Positions 1-12,931 of a stretch of DNA of 38,829 nt are shown here, piece after piece; the stretch's first letter is position 1; every line of letters begins with the position of its first letter. Origin of the DNA: Balamuthia mandrillaris (Eukaryota > Discosea > Longamoebia > Balamuthiidae); assembly GCA_031835245.1 (NCBI GenBank), contig JAVKOQ010000435.1:1-38829 (forward strand). The letters are read 5' to 3'. The translations under genes and the position numbers were made by a program. The notes below the pieces were generated by a model. It worked only from the letters and a program-made list of their open reading frames with translations. It was not told where the DNA came from and ran no database searches.

Positions 1-136
1 ATTTCCAATCTCTCTCTTTCCTTGGTCGACAAAAAATATTTTGTGCAGTAATCGTGCAGTAATGCTGTAGGAAAAACAGCTTTGCTGAAGAAATGCTGAA
101 GCAATTATGCACAAGTGTTGCTGCATAGCAAATATC

Positions 137-156
137 AACTCATGACGTCATGAGTT
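137..156. repeat. 20-bp perfect palindrome with CRE core at the 3' end of the CAP-like gene
   Basis: AACTCATGACGTCATGAGTT equals its own reverse complement over 20 bases. Its centre, TGACGTCA, is the canonical CRE/ATF site. It overlaps the first two bases (155-156) of the minus-strand TAA stop of the CAP-like gene (155-157) and runs into the 3' flank. It could be a transcription-factor site for a gene to the left of the window, or a strong hairpin in the 3' UTR. Its function is not shown. Confidence 0.8.
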
Positions 157-890
157 ACAATGGTACAAAAACAAAGAAAGAAGGGGGGAGCAAGGCGGAC
201 GAGGCGGCGTCCTCGCTCTCGGGACAAGCCGTGCTGTCCACCGGCTGCTCCTTTTGGAAGCCCTCTCGGTAGTAGCTGCAGACCATGGTGGCCTCGCAGC
301 AAGGGCTGCACCTGTCCACGCAACAGGCCTCCCCGTCGGGCCTCGTCAGCCCGCACGCCACGCTCTTCACCTCCTGATGAAGGAGGTAGCGCAGGCTGCT
401 GCACGGCCCTCTTTGCTCCGTCGTCCCTTCTTCCGCCCCTTCTCCATTCGAACAGGTGTCGGTGGTGCAGTCCCATTGGGCAATCCCTCGCTCCGCCCAG
501 CCGTCGATGATCCTCGCCAAGGCCGCCCTCCTCTGCTCCGCGCTCTGCGGCAAGGACCCTAACCACGCCAAGCTCTGCGCCCACAGATCTCCTATCGCCA
601 GCGTGGGCACCGTTGCACAGGCCCCTGCCAACGCCTCTGTCCCTGTTTTGTGTTTTTTGAGAAGGGGTGTTGGAGGAGGAGGGGCACGAGAAGAGACACA
701 AACCTGTGAACTCCGTTTCCTCCAAGGTGAGGTTGTAGACGAGCTCAGGGCTGCCGTACTGGCGTCGCCAAACGTTGTGCCGCTCCACCACCAGCCCTCG
801 CTCCTCTGGGGAGAGACCCTCCGCCCGCTGCACTGCACGCTCCGCCAACACCAGGAGCGTCACGGCCGATGCCAGCCAGCACAGCCTCAT
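155..890 (-). CDS. Secreted CAP/SCP-like (PR-1 superfamily) protein, two exons
   Basis: Model: complement(join(155..642, 704..890)), 224 aa, with one 61-nt intron (donor GTTTGT, acceptor AAACAG; phase 1 on both sides). The start at 890 gives an N-terminal signal peptide, MRLCWLASAVTLLVLA. In-frame ATGs at 917 and 941 would only lengthen the leader. The mature part opens with VVERHNVWRRQYGSPELVYN, which resembles the HNxxR...G..L.w.xxL opening of CAP domains. It ends in a Cys-rich region with ACGLTRPDG and MVCSYYREGF, like the C-terminal CAP motif 'vCnY.p.GN'. The classical second His/Glu pair is not clearly preserved, so this is a divergent member. CAP proteins are secreted and often bind sterols or lipids; the role here is unknown. 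The tail has five closely spaced Cys pairs, suggesting disulfides. Confidence 0.62.
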
Positions 891-1124
891 CACCCCGTTC
901 CACTTCCTCTGCCCCATGGTCTCTCTCTGGCTCAGCACCATGTCCCCCACAATTGTTTCTTCTTGAAAACAAGAAAGAGCAAGGGATGGAAGAAGAAGAA
1001 GAAGAAACAAAGGTGGGTGGGTGGGTGTTCTCTTTTGAAAAATGAGAACCATTCAAAGTTTGCTTCTGTTTATGGATGGATTTGACGTGCTTCAACACAC
1101 CAACTTTCTCTCGAAACTATCGGG

Positions 1125-1831
1125 TCAACTCCATCCCCCTCCTCCTCCTCCCGGTGGTTGAAAGGGAGCCTGAGATATGTTGCTTGAGTTTACTGCTGTT
1201 CTCACGTTTGTCGCTTCTCTTTCTATGGTCTCTTTCACCGTTTCTCTTTCTCTTTCTCATAGTTCAGCATCCAAGGGGAGCACTTCCTTTTCTTCCTCCT
1301 CCTCGCTCTTCAAGAAAACCTTACCACGCACATCGAATCGTTATTGCAACCCTCCAACCGCTCCATAACCCCCTCTGGAAGCACTGCCTCCATGTCACTT
1401 TCCTCTTCTTCTTCTCTGGGCAAGCGTGTCAGCGGGTTGTGAGAGGGGTGTTGGCAGTCTAACGTAGGTTGTCGGAAAGGTTGCAATAGGTGAGAGAGGA
1501 CAGCTGGCCAAACTTCTTGGGCAAGGCCGTCAGCTGGTTGGTAGAGCGGTCGCAGGCGGTAAGAGTGAGACGAGGCCGCCAAACTCGGGAGGGAAGTCCC
1601 TCAGCTGATCTCAGGGAGGGCGAGGGACACCTCGACTTCCAATCTCAGGCGGGAGAGACGTGCGTTGGCAGTCAAGGAGGTGGTAGAACGGAGAGGCGGC
1701 AAAGGGCGGGAGGAGGAGAGGTTGCAAAAGTGGCGGCCAACCCCTTTGCAAAGCCGGTGATGGCGCTGCTCCTCTCCCTTTGCTGCCCTGATCCTAGCGA
1801 TGCTTCGCTCTTGGGCAAATCCTTCGAGCAT
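1125..1831 (-). pseudogene. Decayed leucine-rich-repeat gene fragment
   Basis: Read on the minus strand, successive LRR units appear, but in different frames: LPPEIG, then NQLRDFPPEFGG-like text (the first N is replaced), then STNQLTALPKKFGQLSSLTY, then a unit ending SHNPLTRLP. Each switch is a small insertion or deletion between units. In-frame stops also interrupt the stretch, for example after CNLSDNLR. The 3' part is tidier: an acidic block, then VLPEGVMERLEGCNNDSMCV, a good donor GTAAGG at 1324, a possible 155-nt intron (1170-1324) and a short Gly-rich end with a TGA at 1125. The LRR consensus (L..LP..fg.L..L) is of the plain eukaryotic/bacterial type. Either this is a pseudogene or the assembly contains several indels. 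Neighbouring ARP2 reads cleanly, which favours true decay. Confidence 0.5.
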
Positions 1832-2077
1832 CTTTTGCGCACAAAACGTGCACCATTACTGCACCACTCTCAGCGAATCATAATTTCTCCATCCAGAAAC
1901 TCCGTGTCGACAAATAAATCGGATTGGTGCCCCCTCTTTCCGTAATTTTTGTTGCCAACCAAGAAGAAAAGACAAAAAAAAATTGCCAACAAAAAAAAAA
2001 TTCAATTTTCGAAAAAAGTAGCAAAGAGAGAGAGAAGGTTCTTCACGTAGCAGAAATTTTTTTTGTAAACAACAACT
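1832..2077 (+). promoter_or_regulatory. 5' flank of ARP2
   Basis: This is an AT-rich stretch with A-runs around 1970-2000, ATTTTCG at 2003-2009 and an AAATTTTTTTTG block at 2054-2065. The start ATG follows in the context ACAACAACTATGG. No clear TATA box at a canonical distance is visible. Similar A(n)T(n) blocks occur upstream of several other genes in the window. Confidence 0.35.
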
Positions 2078-3241
2078 ATGGACTCCAACAAGGTCATTGT
2101 GTGCGATAACGGTACCGGTTTCGTGAAGACTGGCTTCGCTGGCGCCAACTTCCCCACCTCCATCTTCCCCTCCATGGTGGGCAGGCCCATCATGAGGTAC
2201 GAGGAGAAGTTCGACAATGTGGAAATCAAGGACATCATGGTCGGTGACGAGGCCTCCAAGCTGCGCAGCATGCTTCAGATCACCTACCCCCTGGACAACG
2301 GTATCGTCCGCAACTGGGAGGACGCTGGCTACGTCTGGGACTATGCCTTCTTCGAGAAGCTCAAGATCAACCCCCGCGAGTCCAAGATCCTCTTGACCGA
2401 GCCCCCCATGAACCCCAAGGCCAACCGTGAGAAGATGGTGCAGACCATGTTCGAAAAGTACGGCTTCCAGGGCTGCTACATTGCCATCCAGGCCGTCTTG
2501 ACCCTCTACGCCCAGGGCTTGTTGACCGGTGTGGTCGTCGACTCTGGAGACGGTGTCACTCACATTGTGCCCGTCTATGAGGGCTTCTCCTTGCCTCACT
2601 TGACCAGAAGGTTGAACGTGGCCGGCAGGGACGTCACCCGCTACCTCATCAAGCTGCTCCTCCTCCGCGGCTACGCCTTTAACCGTACCGCCGACTTTGA
2701 GACTGTCCGTCAGATCAAGGAGAAGCTCTGCTACGTCGGCTACGACCTCGAGCTCGAAAAGCGTCTCGCCCTCGAGACCACCGTCCTCATCGAGAAGTAC
2801 ACCCTGCCCGACGGCCGTGTCATCAAGGTAGGCCGCGAGCGCTTCGAGGCCCCCGAGTGCATGTTCAACCCCAACCTCGTTGACATTGAAACCCCTGGCA
2901 TGGGAGAGCTGGTCTTTGACTGCATCAACAAGGCCGACATTGACACCAGGGCCGAGTTCTACAACCACATTGTCTTGTCCGGAGGCAGCACCATGTACCC
3001 CGGTCTCCCCAGCCGCTTGGAGAAGGAGATTCGCCGCCTCTACTTTGAGCGTGTGCTGAAGGGCAACAAGGCCGCCATGGCGAAGTTCAAGTGCCGCATT
3101 GAGGATCCTCCCCGCAGGAAGCACATGGTGTTCTTGGGTGGTGCCGTCTTGGCCGAGATCATGAAGGACAAGCCTGCCTTCTGGATGAACAAGAGCGAGT
3201 ACGACGAGCAGGGAGTCAACGTCCTCAGGAAGTGCTTCTAA
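2078..3241 (+). CDS. ARP2: Actin-related protein 2 (Arp2/3 complex subunit)
   Basis: Intronless, 387 aa, with the usual Arp2 length (about 390). It carries the actin fold signatures in order: phosphate loop 1 [14 protein letters not shown] (residues 9-22), Arp2-type text [22 protein letters not shown], phosphate loop 2 [47 protein letters not shown] and the C-terminus [13 protein letters not shown]. Arp2 pairs with Arp3 in the seven-subunit Arp2/3 complex. It forms part of the nucleus of branched actin filaments, driving pseudopods and endocytosis in amoebae. Codon use is strongly C/G-ending, typical of a highly expressed gene, unlike its neighbours. That bias also creates a long open frame on the opposite strand. 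The only other reading would be a conventional actin, but the Arp2-specific insertions make this unlikely. Confidence 0.97.
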   Translation: MDSNKVIVCDNGTGFVKTGFAGANFPTSIFPSMVGRPIMRYEEKFDNVEIKDIMVGDEASKLRSMLQITYPLDNGIVRNWEDAGYVWDYAFFEKLKINPRESKILLTEPPMNPKANREKMVQTMFEKYGFQGCYIAIQAVLTLYAQGLLTGVVVDSGDGVTHIVPVYEGFSLPHLTRRLNVAGRDVTRYLIKLLLLRGYAFNRTADFETVRQIKEKLCYVGYDLELEKRLALETTVLIEKYTLPDGRVIKVGRERFEAPECMFNPNLVDIETPGMGELVFDCINKADIDTRAEFYNHIVLSGGSTMYPGLPSRLEKEIRRLYFERVLKGNKAAMAKFKCRIEDPPRRKHMVFLGGAVLAEIMKDKPAFWMNKSEYDEQGVNVLRKCF

Positions 3242-3375
3242 AAACCCACAACAAAAAAACATCTCTGCTCTCTCTATTTCTTATCCTCTCTTTTTATTCT
3301 TTTGTATTCATTCTTTACCCTTTCTGTACTACCGTGAACAAAAGGAGAAACCAACTTTTTGCTTCAGCTTTCTTT

Positions 3376-3417
<42 letters not shown>

Positions 3418-3895
3418 CTCTCTGAGAGTGTCCGCTTCTAAAGTGACATCATCAGAGCTCAAATATGGGAAAAGTTGTCGACGCGTAGGCGTCACCACAA
3501 CCCCTCAAGCGCCAGATTTTTTGTTTGGTTTTTGTTAAAATAACGAAGTAGCAGCAGAGCGAGACGTTGCAGCAGCGAAGAGAAGGAGAAAGAAAGAGAG
3601 AGGAAGGAAACAGAGCGAGAAATATTTTTTTCTGTTTCGAAGCTTCTTCTTTGATTTGATTTGATTTGATTTTTTTTTTCTGTTTCTAAACTTAATCGAA
3701 AAAAGGCGGTGCTGGTTTTTTTTTCCACTCGTTGAGACACACAACACACAAAGCCCAGTGCAACAGATTGGGACAAGTTCATCGGGAGATTTCTATTTTG
3801 TCTTCTCCCCTCTCTTTTTTTTCTCTCTTCTGTAAAGACACACTTCGACAAAAAGTAAGAGAGAACCACATTGTTATTTGACCGAGGAAAAAAAG
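3242..3895. other. Intergenic region between ARP2 and XRN1
   Basis: There is no convincing gene here. It holds the ARP2 3' flank with a (CT)n run at 3379-3411, an ATF-like half-site TGACATCA at 3444-3451, a small inverted repeat GACGC...GCGTC at 3480-3493, and a (TTTGA)4 tract at about 3650-3673. The XRN1 5' flank that follows is rich in T and AGAGA. The small reading frames across it are low-complexity shadows. Confidence 0.6.
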
Positions 3896-3988
3896 ATGGG
3901 AATACCCAAGTTTTACCGATGGCTGGCAGAACGTTATCCGTTGCTCAGCGTGCCCATCGAGCCTCCATTTGTTCCAGATTTTGGTTCG

Positions 3989-4027
<39 letters not shown>

Positions 4028-5310
4028 CATCGTTTCTTCTGCTTTCTTCCTCCCACTCTTCTTCTTTTTTTTTTTTTGCTTTCTTTCTCTTCCTCTTGCT
4101 TGTATTTCTCTTGTGGTGCTTACCACTCCTTTCCGTTGGGGCCTGTGAACGCCACCACCATTCTCAGACAATCTTTTTCTGGACATGAACGGCATCATTC
4201 ACAACTGCACGCATCCGGATTGGAACGACAACGTCTTAAACCCTTTGACAGAGAAGGAAATGACATTAGCCATCTTTCAGTACATAGACCGCCTGTTTCA
4301 TACCATCAAACCTCGCAAACTTATCTACATGGCCATTGACGGTCGGTTCTGTGCTTCTCTCTGCTTTCGTCACTCTTTCTCTCTTTAATTCTCTCTTTCT
4401 CATCCCCTTCTCCTTTGAATCAATCAATAAGGCGTTGCGCCGAGAGCCAAGATGAACCAACAACGACAACGCCGGTTTAAGTCGGCCAAAGACGCTCAGG
4501 AGGCCTTGGAACAGGCCCTTGCCAAAGGAGAGAAAATGTCAGATGGAGAGAGGTTCGATTCCAACGTCATCACGCCAGGCACTAAGTTCATGGCCAGACT
4601 CTCCACACATCTCAAGTTCTTCATTCGCAAGAAGGTTAAGGAGGATCGAGCGTGGAGGCAGGTTACAGTGATCTTCTCTGGCCACGAAGTACCGGGAGAG
4701 GGCGAACACAAGATCATGTCCTACCTCCGCTCACAAAAGGCAAGGCCGGACTACAACCCCAACGAAAGACATTGCCTCTACGGACTGGATGCAGACTTGA
4801 TCATGTTGGCTCTCGTTACGCACGATCCTAACTTTGCGCTGCTACGCGAGGAAGTTACCTTTGGCCGTAACAAGAAGAGGAGCAATAAGCTCAATCCGGC
4901 CTCTGGAGAGAGTCCTACCAAGTTTCAGCTGCTCTATATCAACCTATTGCGCGAGTATCTGGATAGAGAGTTTCGCGCGACGGAGCTGCCCTTTGCCTAC
5001 GACCTCGAACGAGTCATTGATGACTTTGTGCTGATGTGTTTCTTTGTGGGCAACGACTTTTTGCCGCACTTGCCCTACTTGGACATTGCGGATGGCGCTC
5101 TGGACAAGATGTTTGAGATTTATCGAAAGAGCTTGCCCTCGTTGGGAGGATACATTACCAACGCTGGAGAGATAGACTGGCAACGATGCGAGACATTTTT
5201 ATCCTTTTTGGCGCAGAACGAGAAAGAAATGCTGAGCCTGATGCCTCCGTTACATCTTGACGTGCTGGAGAAGAGCATTTTGGGTGGTGACGAGTGTTCA
5301 GACTCTGGTA

Positions 5311-5349
<39 letters not shown>

Positions 5350-8300
5350 CTTCTGTTAACTTATTTCTGCAGACTATGACACAGATGAAATTGATGAGGG
5401 CAATGAAGCTGAGGAAGATGCAATGGTTGCACTCAGTAATAGGGCCAAAGCTCTTGGTGCTTTAAAGCCACATAGTGGGGGAGGAGAAGAGATAAGCGAT
5501 CACGATGACCATGACGAACTGCAAGCAGCTCTTGCTGAGCTTGAAGTGGACGATGATGAGGAAGAGGACACCTCTGAAAATGGTACTAATACTTCACATT
5601 GCACCTTCTCTTCTCCTCCTTTTCTCCCTGTGTTTCTCTTTCCTTTATCTTGTTTCTGTAGTATCGTGTAACCCTCATTCTTTCCTATTTGCATTCCATC
5701 CAGGTATAAGCTTTCCTCACAAGTCCCACCCATTAAGCAAATCTCCGGTTGCTCTTTTGGAGGAAAGCCCATCCACTGCCGCACGAAAAGCTCAAAAGTC
5801 TAGAGCCACGAGGGTGGCAGAGGAGGCAGAGGATGAGGACGAAGAACAATCATGGAAGAACTGGTACTACAAAGAGAAGTTCCGCGTCAGCTGCGACGAC
5901 ACCGAGTTCCACGAGAACCTCCGCCAAAAGTATCTTGAAGGCATCATGTGGGTCATCAAGTACTATTACAACGGGTGTGTATCTTGGTCTTGGTTCTATC
6001 CCTACCATTATGCCCCGTTATGTTCAGGTACGTCTATCGTTAGATAAGAGAGCGAGAACTAGCAACTGTATCTCACGTTTCTTTTCCTCTCCTTTCTTTC
6101 TCAAACGCCACCATAGACCTAACGAACCTCGCCTCATATGAGTTCAAATTCGAGAAGGGCACCCCCTTCCTTCCTTTCCAACAGCTAATGGGCGTCTTTC
6201 CTCCAGCCAGCAAACAAGCCCTCCCACTATGTTACCAAGATCTCATGATTAACCCTCAGTCCCCCATTCTCGAGTACTATCCGGAGGAGTTTTCTGTGGA
6301 CATGAACGGCAAGAAAAATCCATGGGAGGGCATAGCTCTTATCCCCTTTATAGACCAAGATAAGCTGCTGGAAGCCATTGCCGGCATTGATACGGCGAAG
6401 CTGACGGAAGAGGAACAGCGACGCAACTCCTTTGGCATGGCATATCGCTTCCGCTTTGACCCCGACATCCAGGAGCCTTATCCCTCCTCCATGCCGGACT
6501 ACTTCTTGGACTTGGTACCCTCCATGACGCGCTGCGAGGCTTGGGAGGAGCCTGTCTTGAAAGACGAGGCAGTCTCTCCGTTTCGTTGGTTGCCGTCCAC
6601 TCGTGTTGGTGTGGAGGGACCGCCGGCCTTCCCTACACTAGACTCGATGAAGCACACCGGCTCGTTAGTCTATGCGGGAGTCTCCATTTTCGGCAGCAAC
6701 AGCAGAAAACAAAGTCTCATCATTCGCTTGCCATCCGCTGGCCCACCTCAACAGAAGAAACAACACCAACGAGAAGAAGAAGAAGAAGAAGCTTATGAAG
6801 AACACGACGGGGAAGAAGAAGAAGAAGCAACGGAGGAGCGAAGTACGGATAAAGGAGACGACATGACGCACGACATGGAACAGTTGGCCAACGAATTGTT
6901 GGGTAAGGTTGTATACGTGCAATGGCCCCATCTTCACGAAGCTCTTGTTCTAGGCATCTCGGACTCTAAGTGCAGAGCCTCCAAGAGCCACGGCTGCGTC
7001 TTCCATTCCAACGAGGACGCGCAAGCATGGCAAAAGGAGAGCAAGTACCAGAAGAACAAGTACCGCGCCAAACGCGGCATTGAAGTAGGGGACGTCAAAG
7101 TACTGCTGCACGTTAAGCTGATGAGAGGGCTGAGAAGCTTCCGCGATGGCTCCAGCATTCGTGTCTGGAACCAGAAGGATGAAATCTTTCCTCTACAGAC
7201 TATCCTTCGCGAACATCCTAATCCCAATCCGAAGACACAAGAAGTGAAAGGACAGCCTATTCAAGAGGAGTTTCCAATAGGCGCAGAGGGTGTCTACATC
7301 GGACGAGGACCTGCTTTTGGTGGCATTGGCAAGGTTCTGGGATACGTTTTGCCTCCTTCAGCTGCAAAGAAGTTAATTATGAAAGCGCATAAGGAGTCTA
7401 CCAAAGACAAAGACAAAGAAAAAGAAGAAGATAAGGAAGAGAAAGAGGAAGACGACGAAGAAACAAAACAGAAAAATGAAGGAAGAGAGGAAGTCGGACC
7501 CGAAGATGTGGATAGAAGAATTCAAGAACTAGGCATCAACCCCAAGAAAGTCAAAGTGAAGATCGAAGTGGAGGTTCCTCCCCCAGTGCCCACCTTTGGA
7601 CGCAGAATCGCCGTTCAGCTCCAGGACAGATACTATCAGTTCAGCGAAGCGAGCAGGAAGCTTGATATCTCTCCCAAAGTCTTGTCCAAGGTCACTGCCA
7701 GCGTGTATACTCAGTATGAGAACAGGAAGGTCAACATTGGGCTGAGAATCAAGTTCACAAGGAAAAATCAGATGGTGTTGGGCTACACGCAACGCATCAT
7801 GACGGAACCAGCAACTGCTACTTCTCAAGGTCAGTCTCTCTCTCTCTCTCTCTCTCTTGCGTGCTCTCTCTCTGTCTTTCTCTCTTTCTCTCTTCACTCT
7901 CTCCGTTGCTTGTCTTTCCTTCTTATTGCCAGTTTTATTTTCAATTCCGTCTTTTTTGCTAAGAAACTTGTTTTAAAAACCAAAATAGGAAGGGGTTACT
8001 GGTTGCTATCTGCAAAAGCCGTAGAGCTTGTGCGCGAATACAAGGACAAGTTCCCTGAGCTATTCGACTCCATGGAGAGAGATGACGCACAAGAAATCGA
8101 AGTCTTTGCTCCTGGTGTGTGCTTCTCTATTCTTTGAAACAATCGCCTAATTCACCATATCTCTCTCCTCCCTCACTAAACAGAGGAGCTATTCCCGAGC
8201 GAAGGAACAACCGCAGTGGACAAAGTTCGTCAAATTGAGGAATGGCTGCGCAGCCTGGAGCCTAAAACGCTAGTCCCAGTGGGTTCCCTGGCCATGACCA

Positions 8301-10286
8301 ACGAAATGATCAAGGCGGTTGAAGAGGAGGCCAACCAACACGTGGCCAATGCCAAGCAACGCAAGCAAAAGAAAGTCATCTTGACCGTCAATCGACAGCT
8401 TTTGCTCCATCCGATGGAGGAAGTGCCGACCACACCTGAGTCCAACACCAATCTTCCTTCCTTGCTGCCTACACCTCTTTCATCTGCCCATCCTCCTCCT
8501 TCTTCCTTCTTATCTCCTTCCCCCTTGGATGCTCCGTCGTTGGAGGCCTTGTTGCCCGCTCTTGGAGACCGTGTGATGAGCCTGAGGAGCACCGGTCCAG
8601 TGCCTTTTGGCCTGAATGGCACTGTAGTTGGCATCGTGTTGAACATGCTGGAAATCGTGTTCGATGAACAGTTCTTGGGTGGCACCGATCTTAATCATAG
8701 GTTTGTATTTTTTTTAAACAAAACTTCTTTGTTCATTTTGTTTCTTATTTTTTTAAACAAAAAAACAAACAGATGTTCGGAGCTAAGAGGTCAAGCTCAT
8801 GTTTCACCAATGGGTGTTGTTAATCTCTCGCGTGGTCCTGTTCGACGCGCCAACGGAGGTGCTGCCACTGGCGCAGCCGCTACCGGCCAACAACATCAAG
8901 GCACTGCATGGAGAAGAACATCTCATCCCCCACTCAATGCTCATGGAGGAGGAGCGTACCAGCAGCAACAGCACGGTCATAACGTGCAAAGGCATCAACA
9001 TGGTCATCAACAAGGATATCGCCAAAGCGGCGGTGGCTTGTACCACGACCATCCTGCTTCGCAGCAAGGTTTGTTTGGTTGGTTTTTTTTGAATTTAGGG
9101 CAACATTGTTTAACTTTTTTTGTTCCCTTCTCTATTTAATTGATAGAAAGAAGAATCTTGACACGCAACACAGCTGCTGGAGGTGTAGGAGGAGCTGCAA
9201 ACGCTCCTGTGAGTGGCGCACCATCCCACAAACGAGGAGGAGGGCGCGGTGGTGAGCATCATCACCAACAACATCAGATGTATCGTCCCAAGGGAAGTGG
9301 CCAAACACAGCCCTCTTCTTCAGCGGCGGTGCCAGCTGCTGATGCCTCCCAGGCTCCTGCTGGAGGTAGAGCTGCTGGCAAACGTGGTCAACACGGTACC
9401 AACGCTACAGGTTTGAGCTCTCTCTCTCTCTCTCTCTTTGCTTCTCTATCTTGTCCTTTCTTTTTCTATTAGCTCACCTCTTTCGGTTTTTTTTTTAAAA
9501 GGAGCACGTAATGAAGGCACCAAAGGCAAGCGTGGCCAGAAGCAAAAGCAGCAACGCAACGCCTCTCCTCAACCACAAGAAGGCACCACTGAGGCCTCTC
9601 AACAACAATTGCCTTCTGCCTTTTACGTAGCTGCAGCAGCAGCTGCGGCTCAACAACAAGGCGCTGCTCCTCCTGTTGGTGGTTATCCTCAACCCCCACA
9701 CCATCTCTTCATGCCACCGATGTTCTATCCTCAAGCTGGTGCTCCTGGTGGCCCTGCTCCACCAATGTTCATGCCGCCTTTTGGATATCCTCCTATGCCT
9801 CCTCATGCACTTTATGCAGCCGCTCAGCAGCAACAAGATGGAGTTGCTCCCACAGGAGGAGCACCTGCTTTGAACTGGCAACAGCAAGCCTTGTTGGGCA
9901 TGAACACTGGTTCTTCATCACAACAAGACAGTGCGGCAGCAACTTCATCAACTTCTTCTTCACAACAGGTGCGCGGAGGAAGAAAGGGAGGAAATAGAGG
10001 TGGAGCAGCTGGCGGAGGTCGAAGAAGACAACACAATGGCAGTAACGCAGGAGATGGTGCTGCTTCATCCAAAACGGAACAAGAGGATGTCACCGCCACA
10101 ACTCAAGGAGTAGCGAGAGGAGGAGGAGGTAGAGGCAACAGAGGAAAGCAACACTGGAAGAAGAGGAGCCAAAACAACAGCGCAGCCAACAGCTCTGCCC
10201 CCTCTTCCGGTGATGGAAGCAGCAGCAACAACAACAAGAAAGGATCAAAGGATGAATTGACCTGGCAACAAAAGTTGTTGATGTGA
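3896..10286 (+). CDS. XRN1: XRN1-type 5'-3' exoribonuclease, 11 exons
   Basis: Exons: 3896-3983, 4168-4341, 4432-5307, 5373-5582, 5704-6027, 6117-7829, 7989-8114, 8184-8700, 8773-9068, 9147-9410, 9502-10286; 1790 aa (XRN1 proteins are about 1500-1700). The start MGIPKFYRWLAERYPLL is the invariant XRN N-terminus. The Mg-binding carboxylates are all present: LFLDMNGIIHNC, AIDGVAPRAKMNQQR, HEVPGEGEHKIM, YGLDADLIMLAL and VGNDFLPHLP. KYLEGIMWVIKYYYNG and CVSWSWFYPYHYAPL follow; these and the following D1/SH3-like regions mark XRN1 rather than nuclear XRN2. A Lys/Glu-rich insert lies near 7381-7500. The last ~450 residues are Gln/Gly/Arg-rich with RGG-like patches, so probably disordered and RNA- or decapping-factor-binding. 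It degrades decapped 5'-monophosphate mRNA in the cytoplasm. Several introns carry sense-strand (CT)n. Confidence 0.95.
3993..4025 (+). repeat. (CT)n in XRN1 intron 1
   Basis: A run of about 16 CT units lies just inside the intron 3984-4167. It is pyrimidine on the sense strand and contains no AG. The true acceptor TTCTCAG is at 4161-4167. Confidence 0.9.
5325..5349 (+). repeat. (CT)n in XRN1 intron 3
   Basis: A pure CT run fills the centre of a short 65-nt intron (5308-5372, acceptor CTGCAG). The repeat probably serves as the polypyrimidine tract. Confidence 0.85.
7835..7857 (+). repeat. (CT)n in XRN1 intron 6
   Basis: A CT run right after the donor GTCAGT at 7830, followed by more CT-rich text up to the acceptor AAATAG at 7988. 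Confidence 0.85.
9418..9438 (+). repeat. (CT)n in XRN1 intron 10
   Basis: A CT run inside the 91-nt intron 9411-9501, again pyrimidine on the sense strand. Confidence 0.85.
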
Positions 10287-10437
10287 AAAGACGACCAGTC
10301 TCATGGGTGAGAAGAAAGAAGCTTCTCTCTCTCTCTCTCTCTCTTTGTTAGCAGTCATAAAAAGAAGAAACCACTCTTTTTTTGACTTAGCCCATTTCTG
10401 GATCATTCTCCAAAGGAGCAGCGCGGTGGCGGTTTTA

Positions 10438-11840
<1,403 letters not shown>

Positions 11841-12067
11841 TCTTCTGCTCTCTCTCCGGAGTATTGTCTCTTATACGTCAGGACGTCCCGATGCGTAATG
11901 CATTACAGCACCCCCGCCATTCTTTTTGGAGAACAAGAAGCGAGAGAGGAAGAGAGGAGGCGACACTCGGCAGAAACTAGGTGTGGTGGAGGTAGCTCGC
12001 TTACATGTGCATGGAAAACGGTCGCTCTATCTGCTCATATGCTGATGGAGTGATTTGGAGTAGTATT

Positions 12068-12931
12068 TCACAGCGTCTTTGTTAAACTGTTTTCATCCAT
12101 TTCGAAGACCCAATCGTCGTCCTCACACAAGCAGGGCGAGAAGTGACATTCTGCACACATTCTCAAGTCCACTCCGTCGTTTTCTTCTTCTCTTTCCTCT
12201 TCTGCTTCTCTCCTTCTTTCTTCCTCTGCTTCTTCAACAAGACATATAGTACGGTCGTGATGAAAGGCATGCCAGTCAATCGTCGCCCAATCGATGGCCT
12301 CCCGATGCTTTCTCTCCGAATGCAAACCTCGTTGGCAACCTCTGGCCTTGGGAGACTCTGCCTGGCAACACATCCGCCCGCAGACGTCCCAAGAATCACC
12401 TCCGCCATCCCACGCCACCGTCTTGTGCTCTCGGTAGTAAGGACAAGGGTGGTATTCGCAGCAGGGTTGTTGACCAGCCGGCCTTTTTGTTAGCTTCGCT
12501 TGTGTGAGGTCGGCACCAGAGGACGCTATACGAGCGTTCTCTTCTAGAGTGAAGGTCTTTTCGCAGCGTTGGCAGTAGCGGCGAATGGAGGCGAGGACAC
12601 CACGCCAACCCGAAAAGCAAGGAGGATTGCCGGCGTGTTTGTTCTGACCGGAAGCCTCCTCCCAAAGGAGCTGCTGCTCGAAGCGTAGTTGCTGAAGAGC
12701 GGCCTCGAGGCGTTGGGCTATGGAAGAGTCGCTGCGATAGCCTCGCTCGCTTTCGAGCTCTTGGGCGCGCAGCCGATAGCACCAACGGCGAAAGAGGGAG
12801 TCATCGCTGGCGGCCCTCTGCCAGTCCCGGCAGACCGCGGAGGCCCGAACGTGGTCGTGGTAGCGGTCCAAGTGGTGGAAGATGTGGACCAGCAGCTCCT
12901 GCGGCAAAGAGGAAGCAGACGGACTTGCCAT
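12068..12931 (-). CDS. F-box protein with Cys/His (CHORD-like) zinc-binding motif
   Basis: Single exon, 287 aa. The start at 12931 (MASPSASSLPQELLVHIFHH) begins directly before the F-box, which runs to about residue 50 (VRASAVCRDWQRAASDDSLF). Upstream in-frame text is promoter-like and lacks domain content. The middle has YCQRCEKTFTLEENA, then CCEYHPCPYY, VCGRMCCQ and ARGCQRGLH. This C..C/C..HP/CC/GC..H spacing resembles CHORD-type zinc-binding modules and is common in protist proteins of unknown function. A Glu/Arg coiled segment and a last Cys cluster (MCAECHFSPCLCEDDD) end the protein. The likely role is an SCF substrate receptor whose zinc module contacts the substrate; the target is unknown. 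It is head-to-head with NEDD8, 268 nt away. Confidence 0.8.
   Translation of the reverse strand: MASPSASSLPQELLVHIFHHLDRYHDHVRASAVCRDWQRAASDDSLFRRWCYRLRAQELESERGYRSDSSIAQRLEAALQQLRFEQQLLWEEASGQNKHAGNPPCFSGWRGVLASIRRYCQRCEKTFTLEENARIASSGADLTQAKLTKRPAGQQPCCEYHPCPYYREHKTVAWDGGGDSWDVCGRMCCQAESPKARGCQRGLHSERKHREAIDWATIDWHAFHHDRTICLVEEAEEERRREAEEEREEENDGVDLRMCAECHFSPCLCEDDDWVFEMDENSLTKTL

Noticed and set aside
1856-3262. 468-codon open frame antisense to ARP2
   Set aside because: Its protein is a shadow of the strongly C/G-ending codon use of ARP2 (Val/Leu/Gly-rich, no domain). The sense frame is a complete conserved gene.
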